Origin: Akanthomyces muscarius | Lineage: Eukaryota > Ascomycota > Sordariomycetes > Hypocreales > Cordycipitaceae | DNA length: 64,000 bases | Direction of reading: 5' to 3' | Assembly: GCF_028009165.1 (NCBI RefSeq) | Contig: NC_079242.1 | Coordinates: 3,782,001 to 3,846,000 of the forward strand | Shown here: positions 25,606 to 34,104 of the stretch, piece by piece | How the letters are laid out: the number at the start of each line of letters is the position of its first letter | How positions within the stretch are numbered: the first letter of the stretch is position 1 | The notes under the pieces: generated by a model | Databases searched by the model: none | The model's input: only the letters and a program-made list of their open reading frames with translations | What the model was told of the DNA's origin: nothing | Translations under genes and position numbers: made by a program

Positions 25606-25743
25606 CCTCCACGAGGGAGCTGCTGGTCTCAGTGTACCTCCACGAAGGAGCTGCTGTTTCAGCGTGCCTCCACGAGGGAGCTACTGAGCTGGCCTTACCT
25701 CTGTGAAGAGCTGCCATGTTGATCTGCCTCCCGAAGGAGCTGC
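25606..25743. repeat. Tandem repeat, about 30 bp x 5
   Basis: Five units begin at 25606, 25637, 25667, 25698 and 25727, each opening with CCTCC or CCTCT and containing GAAGGAGCTGC or a close variant; the last two are more diverged. The array lies just past the stop codon of the 605-residue gene, in its likely 3' UTR. Confidence 0.7.
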
Positions 25744-25755
25744 CAACGTGTATCA

Positions 25756-27680
25756 CTAAGAAGCTTCATCTTCAATCTCTTCGACCTTCCTGGCCAAAGG
25801 TTTATTATGGGTGTTTCCCAAGGCCTTGTTTAGAACGTAGACCAAGGGGCTCTCCTCGTTGGGCCAACGAGTGTCTTCCACGGCAAACTCTAAACCGTCA
25901 GGGTACGCCTTGCTCTTCCAATTCGCAACTTGGGTGAGGGCAGTGCTGAACGCTCTCGTGGGAGCCTCAATATACTGATCTCGAATCTTTGTCAATCTGT
26001 CCAGCCGACGTATTCCAAGCGCAATGCGGTGCTTCTTATCTGGACTATGCCTCTGGGCCAGAGCTGTCTTTGCCTCGTAGGTGTTCATTATGGCGTTGTA
26101 TTTGGATATAAGTTGTTTATAACTTCCGTTCGCCGACCGGTCGGCGAACACTCGCTTCTTGTAGCGAGATCCACTGGGCGCTCCAACCTCACCATCTTCG
26201 GCGGCTTCGGTAGCGGCCTCTTTCGCCTTTCTCTGATTAGCATTAGCCGCCTTAGTTTGGTTTTTTTTGACAAAGTAGTCGCTGAGGGCCGCGATCGGTG
26301 GATGCCCACGCTCCTCGCAGGCTAGGATTTCTCTCTCCAATTCTGGGAGACTCTTCACAATGTGCGCAAACGCCGTAATAACTACTTGCGCTGGTATAAT
26401 ATTCCCAGATTCGTAACTTATTGCCATGATCCGGTCGACACGCCATGATTGCCAGGGATTGTCGCGATCCTGAAGTATCGACTTGAGTGGATCGCGTTTC
26501 GACATCCGCGTAAACAGTCCAGGATTGACAACGGGTATATCTGCGAGCTCGCAGCCGGCGTTGTAGATCAAGTCCCACTGGGCACCAACCTTCTCTCGGA
26601 AGTTATTGAAGGCGAATTGGCCATGGTATACCGGTATGATCAACTGCACGATGTTGCTATCCGAGTCCTTGACAAGGCACAGTTTTGGCTTAGTGTGGAA
26701 CATTTCGGCTGGCAGTGAAAGTGCGACGTCCTCGATTGTTTTGCCAGTACTTGTCCAGAGTTTCTTTAACGCAACATGCGCCCACTTTCCGACAGTGAAA
26801 ATGAAGCGGTCGTTTTGCGACAAGCCATGCAGTAAGCTATGGCACAATTTCTCGAGCTCAGGCCAATTTTTGACGTGTTGTGACCAATCTAGACCATTGC
26901 TTTTCTCTTTCTCATTTGTGAAATTGGGCTTTAGGCGAAAAGGAATCAAGTTTTGGGTCCTGACATTGTTCGGCAATCCGATCTTACTCTACTCAGGGTC
27001 AGTTGCAGCTCGATTGTGGAAAGTTGGAGTTCATATACCCGTTGTGTCATGATTGTATTGCTACCTGGATCCAACACGTGGGACCAGGAGCCAGAAACTG
27101 ACGTTGTCGTCGGATAATGCCACAAGAATGTTGCCTTAGACCTCAAAGGGCCAGACGGCGCGGACATGGCATCAATCCTCACGCTGCCGTCCGCTGTATC
27201 TTCGACGCCTTTGACAAAGTCTCTCCAGGCAGAATCGATTTCGGGACAATGCACATCCCAGTCCGCTCGATTTTCCTTGCCGTGCCACTCGGTGACAGGT
27301 ACCTGGCTCTCGGCGACGTTGAGAGCTGGCAAACTGGCAAACTTAATGACTTCATCCCTCTTATCATCGCTTTTAATGACCGAAAAAAGCAGTTCCTTGA
27401 AGGAACGCGCCGAAGGAAGCTCGAGGAGATTGGACGTGTTGCTCAGAGCTTGAGCATAAGACCAAGTAGGCTCTTCATCTAGGGCGAGATTGAAGTTAGC
27501 AATAAAACTAACAAAGACGTGAAACATTTACGTACCTTCTGAATGGCTACTTTCATCAGGAACCAATGTTCCTAATTCAACAGCTTCATCCTCATCTTGC
27601 AGCAGCCTTCGTCGCTTGGCTGGAGGCTCACTCTCCACCTGGGTGGGAGACACAGCACGGATGGACGAATTTGTCGACAT
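25756..27680 (-). CDS. Orphan protein of 605 residues, function unknown
   Basis: Three exons (27680-27536, 27478-27039, 26988-25756) join in phase, with donors GTACGT and GTATAT and TAG acceptors. I do not recognise a family. Residues 1-50 are hydrophilic with a basic AKRRRLL run, a possible nuclear signal. Residues about 50-550 look globular, with regularly spaced Trp and Leu. A Lys/Ala/Glu-rich coiled-coil-like stretch (about residues 420-450) precedes the basic segment SRYKKRVF, and the C-terminus ends in an acidic VEEIEDEAS. No signal peptide or membrane segment is seen. It neighbours repeats and an AT-rich island, so a lineage-specific gene is likely. The short second intron (50 bp) is the least certain part of the model; without it the frame stops about 100 bp later. 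Confidence 0.65.
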
Positions 27681-29537
27681 TGTGACACAAGTAAAGTAAA
27701 GTAATTGAAAATTCAATTAAACGAGAGACAGTCACAACGAGAATCGTAAAAATTCGATATCAATCCGTATTGGAGGAGAGAAAGAAGGAAAAAGCTACGT
27801 TCTCTGCGCGCGCCCCAAAGCTACACACCAGCGGCCGTCGGACATGGCGCCTGCCCGTCCACGAGCACGCCCCAACAGTCTATACCTATGACCCTTCGTT
27901 TTGAGCAAGTATTCTACAGTTCTAGATGATTCTTTACCAGTTAGAAAGCCTCATTAGCGACAGTTGTGCCACTTCGAGAGGGGCTCGCAGCTGCCGGGCC
28001 GTCAACCACAAAACGTCGGTTGCGATGCCACACATTTGCGCACTCAACGCTTGGAAGATCGGTTCTGCTCTAGCGAATGGAAAAAATATTCAATCGTGTG
28101 AAACGGTGTTTGCGCTTCATTTTGATACCCATAGAGACCTAGTTTTACCACAAGAGGCCTGAGCTCTGGTGCTCGTTGCTCCAAGTCCCAGATGCAAACG
28201 GGCTCGACCTCGACGACGATTGTACATGGATGGATGCCGAAGATGACGCCGAAGTGGCGAAATTGCTGTCCTAACATTTGGGTAATGTAAATGTGCAGAA
28301 TATATTTAAAAGCCCCGTCCCTCCCGTATTTCTCTCCTTTTCCCTTTCTTCTTTAGCCTCACTTTCGTGTAAGTCGTCCCATTTCATGGCCGATCTTTTC
28401 GTTATTTTCGTTTCCCTTCGATATTCAACTCTTGATAACGGCTTCATTCTGCATTCCCTCTGCCTCATCCTCTCAATTGCCCCCTGTCCTCTACCCCGAG
28501 TCGAAGACAAGTGTCTCCAGCTACATCGTTTGAGATTTTACTTGCACTTTTTTGAGATCATTTACTAACATATTTCTTAGCTAATGCTACCATCCTCTGT
28601 GAGTACTCACTAATACTGGAATTCGTCTTTCTGTTACAAGCTAACCGAGATTTAGACTATCATACCGATCCGCACCGTACGTTCGCATTTTCCACATTCT
28701 CATACAACACCAAGCTCCTTTCTTTTTCTCTTCGTCTCGGCCGATTGTGAATACTTTTTGCTTCCACGTTCCCTTTACCACTTCTATAATGCCGCGAAGT
28801 CACTGGCCGACCTAATCCAATCCCTGGTTAGGGGTTCATCTTCCTCTAATCGCACTCTTCGTCCCGCTGAACCACCTCGAAGTCCCCTCTAGTCCAATTC
28901 ACTCCCATATTGCCTCTTATCTTCTCTTAAGCCGCCGCGAAGTCGCTAGTGGGCTGCATGCAGTCCCCTACATCTCTCATACGCTCTCGCCGTCTTATCA
29001 AACTGGCAGCAGGCCACTCGCTGCTTAATTGACTCCTCTGCCGCTCCCGTCTCCTTTCCTTTCCCACCGAACTACACATATTACCCATTCCCCCTGTCAT
29101 CCTCTGCTCTCCACCAGCTAAATGCGGATGCTCACTCGTTCTACATTCCACGCTGCCAGCCTTTTACGGCGCTTAACGGGAACTACTATCCCCTTCCCAA
29201 TTTCCCTCCGACCTCTTTGCCAAAGGTGCCACCTTGCTCTGCCCGCTCCAGCACAGCAACTCCGCGACAATACCCAGCCTCGTCCCATACGTCTCGTGGT
29301 ACTCGGCTTCACTTGTCCCCTAATGCGTCGTCGCTCAAGTGCGCGTCCCCTAGCTATCCCCCTTGCCTTTGTACATCTCTTCCGCATTTTTACTGCCTGC
29401 CACACCATATCTCTATATTTTGCGCTTTCAAAGCTAACTGTCTGCTCCTAGAAGTCACCATCCACAATGGTCAGTCGAGAACTAGATCCACGACCAGGTA
29501 CTTAGCTTCCAAGTCTCAATGCTGACACACCCTCTAG
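27681..29537. other. Intergenic, pyrimidine-rich leader region
   Basis: From about 28300 onward the + strand is markedly C/T-rich, as in a long fungal promoter or 5' UTR of the zinc-knuckle gene that follows. At 28600-28641 there is an intron-like run (GTGAGT donor, CTAAT, ACAAG), so the leader may be spliced. A motif close to CCGCGAAGTC appears twice (about 28790 and 28930) with a third weaker copy. No protein gene is supported. Confidence 0.5.
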
Positions 29538-30172
29538 ATGTCCTACGCCGGCGTCGCCGCCTCCCCACGCGCCTCCCCCCGCGCCTCCCCCCGCGCCGGT
29601 GCCCCTGCCGGTGCCCCTGCCGCCGGTGCCCCTGCCGCCACCCCCCGCGCCACCCCCCGCGCCGCCCCTCTCGCCGGTGCCCCTGCCGGTGGCCCTGCCG
29701 CCGGTGCCCCTGCCGCCGCCGCCGCCGCCGAGCAGCAGCAGCAGCAGCAACAGGCTGGCCCGGCCCCCTTTCGGGGCCGGTGCCACAACTGTGGCATTCG
29801 TGGCCACAAATCGGCCGACTGTCGCCGCCCTCGCCGCCCTCGCCACCCTCGCCGCGCCGCGGCCGCCGCCACCGGCCCAGGTGAGTAATCCAATACGTCT
29901 CGTCGTTTATATCAAGCCTAGCTAATAATACTCGCAGTTATGAACATGAAAAATGTTCAGGTATATTATATAACTCTGCGATAATCTCATCCCTTGCTGA
30001 CGAAGTAAAATAGATGTTTTGCCAGACCCCTGGCCTGCAAGTCCCGGGGTTTTGGCAGCCGCAAGGTCGCCCCCGTCGCCCGGCCCGCGCCCTGCCCCCT
30101 GCCGCCGCCGCCAAGCCTGCCGCTGCCGCTGCCCCGGCCGCGGCCCCTGACGCCATGGACGTCAGTAAATAG
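29538..30172 (+). CDS. Small Ala/Pro-rich zinc-knuckle (CCHC) protein
   Basis: Three exons (29538-29880, 29938-29960, 30014-30172) join in phase to give 174 residues; the middle exon is only 23 bp. The first 75 residues are Ala-Pro-Gly-Arg repeats and a Gln run. Then comes one CCHC knuckle, CHNCGIRGHKSADC, fitting C-x2-C-x4-H-x4-C, in an Arg-rich setting. The tail is Pro/Ala-rich and ends in DAMDVSK. Such knuckles bind single-stranded nucleic acid; they occur in retroelement Gag proteins and in cellular RNA-binding proteins. No Gag, protease or reverse transcriptase sequence is near. The ATG at 29538 directly follows a likely acceptor (CTCTAG), so an upstream leader exon or an extra start codon near 29467 is possible. 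Confidence 0.55.
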
Positions 30173-30717
30173 ACGTTTTGAAAATAAATTTCGCTTTGTC
30201 TTGCCCCTTTTCCCCCTTGAAAGTGATTGCTGTAGCTAAATACCTAAGAGGACATTCGCGATGAACGGCTTCCGTGTTTCAAGCACCCTGACAGCCACTA
30301 GAAAGAGAACGGCAGCCGTAAACATCTCGCCACTGTCCCAGGGTACGACACTGATCCTATCCTCATTGGTGTTGATGGCACAGGCGTCGAACTCCTCAAC
30401 AACGGCACAGATGCAGCTCAGTGAGATTATGACCAGGGCATGCGATAACGTCGAAGGCGCCCCAGCCGGGTAGGATTGGGAAACGACGAGCCTAAAGGCA
30501 TATGTAGAAAAGTGTCACGTTATATGTGGCCCTTACGATCAGCGATAGCAATGCACAGTGTGCGCAGATTGGGCAGCCGAAGAGATGGGGGAAAGGCAAC
30601 CTAGATTACTGCATGTTATGGGCAATTTGGCTGCTCCTTTGTGCTGGAAATGACGCCAAAGCGAGCGCCTCGCAGTGGTCAATAGGCGCCATTGCGAGCC
30701 ACAATGGGTGAAAGTGA
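30173..30717. other. Intergenic between two low-complexity genes
   Basis: 545 bp with no supported gene. Short open frames begin without ATG or match nothing. Confidence 0.5.
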
Positions 30718-31667
30718 ATGGCTCTGAGAAGTGGCCACTACGCGCTCAAAGAGAGCTCTGTTGAGCGCGCCTTTCGCGATTCCTGTGATTCTTTCTTTCT
30801 TTCCTCATACAACACCAATTTGAAGCTGGCTCGCTGCGCCGCCTACAACGATCGTCTGTACAACCGCGCCCTCGCGGCCGTCAACGATGCGCGCCTGGCC
30901 CTCACGCAGGGCCAGGCAACTCCTGCTACCCCAGCCGCTGTGCGTATCTTCCGTCATTGTTCTGCTCATTGAGGCATCACTAACCTTTTGGAATAGGTTT
31001 TGCAGCGCATGACCGCCCTTGTCGCCTCTGCGGAGGCTCATCTTGCGTCTCTGCCGCCTCCTCGCGCTTCGCGCCGCCGCCGCGTCGCCGCCTCTGCTCC
31101 GGTGTCGCGTGCCCGCACCCGGGCTGCTGCAGCTGCTGCTGCTGTCGCTGCCTCCGGCTCCGTCCCGCCCGTCCCTGCCTCCCCCGCCGCCACCGCCGCC
31201 AGCTCCGCCGACGACGACGACGAAGACGATGAGAACGATGAGGACGATGAGGACGATGAGGACGATGACGATGACGACACCGTCGTCATGCTCATCCGTG
31301 CCGCCGCGCCCGTTGCCGCTGCCGCACCTGCTGCCGCCGCCCCTGCTGCTGCTACCCAGGGAGCGCGCCGGGCCGAGCCTTGCGAGGCTTGCGCCAGGCA
31401 AGCCATGGCTGGAAAGGGCCCCGGCGCGTGTTTTGACACCGCCAACGGTGACTCGGCGCGGTGCTGGCACTGCTTCAACACGCACAAGTGTGCTGCTTTG
31501 TATGCTCACTTGTTCACTTGCCCTACCAATTGTAAGCTTACTAACATCCTTCTAGGGACCCTTGGGTCTTGCCGGCCGCTCGCGGCTTCATTGCCTCCAT
31601 CGAGGCAGATTCCTCTGCCCGGGTAAGTTGCTTGGTGCTTGGTATAGCTATTCGTGTGCTCGGCTGA
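30718..31667 (+). CDS. Cys-rich, Ala/Asp-rich orphan protein, 3' end uncertain
   Basis: Exons 30718-30939, 30997-31487 and 31556-31622 join in phase for 260 residues. Order: a helical head (1-95), Arg- and Ala-rich linkers, an acidic run of about 20 Asp/Glu (145-168), Ala/Pro repeats, then a compact module with Cys203, 206, 219, 230, 233 and His237, likely zinc-binding. After the third intron the head resumes as DPWVLPAARGFIASIEADSS. A clear GTAAGT donor follows at 31623, but the nearest in-phase acceptor (TATAG, 31643-31647) would make a 25-bp intron. Without splicing the frame stops at 31667. Coding-like sequence (DIDNARHTLRGMFGLV) continues to about 31750, where the AT-rich island begins, so the 3' end may be damaged or truncated. 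Family unknown. Confidence 0.5.
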
Positions 31668-31897
31668 TCATATATACGACATTGATAACGCCCGCCACAC
31701 TCTTCGTGGCATGTTCGGTCTGGTGGCTGCCCGCGAGCTGGCCCGGTTGCTAAATAACAACTCTGTTGCTGTGCTCTCCCCCGTTTTATGTGTTCATAGT
31801 TGTTCACCTTCCAAATTAATACTTTATATATATAGCTATACTTTAAACTATTTAAATAGTTATTTAGATAGGTTCTTTATAAGCCTATCTACTAGTA

Positions 31898-31899
<2 letters not shown>

Positions 31900-31947
<48 letters not shown>
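31900..31947. repeat. (TTA)n microsatellite
   Basis: About 16 tandem TTA triplets at the left part of the AT-rich island. Confidence 0.95.
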
Positions 31948-32097
31948 GTATTAACTACTCTAAGGTAGGTATTAAACTATCTAGTACTATAGAGTTTATA
32001 TAAAGAAGGAAAAACTAGAGTGCCTAGGGGAAAACCTCTTCTACTATAGTAGAGTTAGTATAGTATTATACTAGTATATAGGTAGTTAGGAGCTATA

Positions 32098-32492
32098 TGT
32101 TACGAACCAAGGGTGAACAGGAGCGGGCGTAAGAGCGGCCCAAGGCAGTGGCCTGCGGGCGCCTGCAGGTCGCTCGATTAGGATGTTAGGTCACGTGACT
32201 GGATCACCGTGGATCACGGTGAGCCAGCAGTGATCCAAGGTAGCATCTGCAACGATAGATCACTCGGGATCACTGGCGATCCAAGTGATCCAAGGAAAGC
32301 AATAGAGGACCGCAGCTAGTCTAGATAGTTTAGATCTCTATTGATCAATCTAAGCAATAGTTTCACTATTGAGAGTTTTACTCTTAATGACGGACTTACG
32401 ATACTGCTCAAACGTGCTACTCTGTAGCTTCAAGCCTGACTTACTTCCTAAGAAGCAGACCTACTGTGACTTAGATTTAAGCCATCGTTACA
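32098..32492. mobile_element. Solo LTR of a retrotransposon, 395 bp
   Basis: The element begins TGTTACG and ends CGTTACA, giving the TG...CA ends and short imperfect terminal inverted repeats of LTRs. It is flanked on both sides by CTATA, a 5-bp target-site duplication. The inside has much higher GC than its surroundings and repeated GGATCAC/GATCCAAG motifs. No primer-binding site, gag or pol follows, so it is a solo LTR left by LTR-LTR recombination. Being unmutated inside a RIP-like island, it inserted later than the decay of its host DNA. Orientation and superfamily (gypsy or copia) are not decided. Confidence 0.78.
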
Positions 32493-33631
32493 CTATAGAG
32501 CTCCTTCTCTTAATATAGTATAAAGAGTAAAGTTTAAGGGGAAGATTAGTAGGTAGGCCTAGTAGTAGAGAATAAAGGTTAGGTCTTTATACTTATACCT
32601 ATAGGGACTACTTTAGGCCTAATATATAGGGGCTAGGCTAGAAGGGGGCTAGGTGTAAGTAAATATAATCTAAGTACTATAATATCTTTGTTTTTAGTAA
32701 GGCTCTAAAAGGGATAGTATAAGTAAGTTATAAGTAAGGGAAGGCTAGGGGCGCCCTAAATCTATAGTAATAGCGCTTATAAGCTTAATAGTACTAGCCT
32801 ATAAATAGTATAGTAGTATACTAAGTCTAGTATTATAATACTAGATAATGCGCTTAAAAGTATATATATTATAGCACCCTTATATTATAGCTATAAACGC
32901 CTTGTACCTTATAGTAGGTAGTAGAAATGTAACCTTTTTTTTTTCTCAATATAATATATTTTTTAAAATATTATAATTAATTAATTATAAAGCCCTATGT
33001 CTATAAGTAGGAATTAGCCTTTTAGGTATTCTTCTTTAATCTATAATAATAACTTAATATTAAGGCCCCTTATTATAACTTATAAGATATAAAATTAACC
33101 TATATAAAGTAATTTAACTTAAAATAACTTATTTTTAAAGATTATTATTAATTATTTAAAGGCATACTCTATTATACTAATACTTAGTATACTACCCTTA
33201 TAGGAGTGATACCTTAATATTAAAGTATATAGAGTATTTTATAAGTAGGCGTGTTGCTTTTCTTTAGTGTTTATATTCCTAAAATTACACTATTAATATT
33301 TAAGAACCTTTAAGATTATTTAGTAATTAAAGTTCTTTACTAATAGTACTTTATAAATATATAGTCTTTTATAATTATAATTACGAGTATATACTAGAAA
33401 GAAATTATAAAGGTATTTATATAATATATTAATAAAATATAATTCCCTAATATAGTAATCCTTTTACGTTATTATTTTTTTTTTAGATATACTTAGATTA
33501 TACTACTCCCTTTATATACCTAGATATATACGCCACACTATACTATATCACACTACACATCTAGCCTGCCAGTTTTCCTACTCTTACACAGACACAGATA
33601 GTAAAACAATACAAATAACCCAAACAGCGGC

Positions 33632-33643
33632 AAAAAAAGAAAA
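33632..33643 (-). terminator. Pol III terminator of the tRNA-Ser locus
   Basis: On the minus strand TTTT-C-TTTTTTT begins 18 bases after the last base of the tRNA 5' half. Runs of four or more T end Pol III transcription, so the transcript would contain the 3' half, the spacer and the 5' half in that order. Confidence 0.65.
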
Positions 33644-33660
33644 GAGCAGAGCGGGAAAGA

Positions 33661-33746
33661 TTCGAGTGCAACTCCTTAGGCCACTCGGACACTCCGCCTA
33701 CACGACGGAGACAGGATTCGAACCTGCGCGGTCGAAACCATTGCAT
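33661..33746 (-). tRNA. tRNA-Ser(CGA), circularly permuted gene (3' half before 5' half)
   Basis: On the minus strand the 3' half (33746-33703) comes first, then spacer TGTA (33702-33699), then the 5' half (33698-33661). Rejoined, they give a complete class II serine tRNA: acceptor GGCGGAG/CTCCGTC (one G-U pair) with discriminator G; D stem TCC/GGA; anticodon stem TTGCA/TGCAA with loop CTCGAAA (anticodon CGA); variable stem GGT/ACC closed by TTCG; T stem GCAGG/CCTGT with loop TTCGAAT. The break is exactly at 37/38, where eukaryotic tRNA introns sit. The leader's third-last base (G) can pair with C32, the anticodon-intron pair needed by the splicing endonuclease. B box GGTTCGAATCC is perfect. 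Neither missing half is found outside. A pseudogene pair left from a tandem duplication is the main alternative. Confidence 0.72.
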
Positions 33747-34104
33747 ATCGGGCTGTATCCCATGCCACTGGGGCACTCTACCTGATTGGGAAGCGGCCTA
33801 TTTAAGTTTATAGTCAGAGTTGACGTCTAGTTAGTTGGCTAATGTGGGTCGAGCTAGAAAGCTGCTTTGAAAGTTGAGAAGAAGCCTCGACGCTCAGCAA
33901 CTCTCAGTCATGGCATGCGCAAGATACGATGGACAGCTGAGAGATGCCAAACGTGAGACTCGTATGAAGCAAGATAGACCTACGAGAGAAGGAAAATAAT
34001 ATGAAGTTAAAGGAGTGGGCGAAACAAGCTAAACAGAAGAAACAGGCAAGACTGGAAAATCGGAAGAAATGTAGGAACAAGTCCGAGCGACAAGTCTAAT
34101 TCAG
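33747..34104. other. Short spacer, tRNA leader and 3' flank of F-box-like gene
   Basis: 358 bp holding the tRNA leader with its A-box-like motif; the rest is unremarkable and is the 3' flank of the F-box-like gene. Confidence 0.5.
33759..33775 (-). promoter_or_regulatory. Candidate upstream A box of the permuted tRNA
   Basis: The minus strand reads TGCCCCAGTGGC within this interval, matching about 10 of 12 positions of the Pol III A-box consensus. It lies about 34 bp before the B box in the 3' half, a normal A-B distance. The native A box in the 5' half (TGTCCGAGTGG) lies downstream of the B box and could not work in the usual order. Confidence 0.45.

Larger units (their letters stand above)
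24333..25755. other. Intergenic with degenerate short repeats
   Basis: No gene is supported. It holds three degenerate copies of a roughly 23-bp unit (GAGCGCTG...GCACT) around 25220-25285, and five 30-bp units at 25606-25743. At 25142-25164 there are 23 bp that match 19 positions of the trailer of the permuted tRNA at 33.6 kb, also beside an A-rich run. Confidence 0.5.
31780..33550. repeat. AT-rich island, probably RIP-degraded repeat DNA
   Basis: Composition changes sharply at about 31780: mostly A/T with very frequent TA steps (TATAG, CTATA, TAAG) and no coding frame, ending near 33550. This fits ancient repeats mutated by repeat-induced point mutation. It is interrupted by a much less AT-rich solo LTR (32098-32492). 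No open transposase or polymerase frame remains. Confidence 0.7.

Noticed and set aside
31532..31555. 24-bp intron with GTAAGC donor in the Cys-rich gene
   Set aside because: Too short for spliceosomal splicing, and it breaks the frame; the GTGTGC donor at 31488 gives a 68-bp intron and a sensible protein.
33561..33776. 71-codon minus-strand frame over the tRNA locus
   Set aside because: It reads through the two tRNA halves; the structure explains the sequence better than a protein does.
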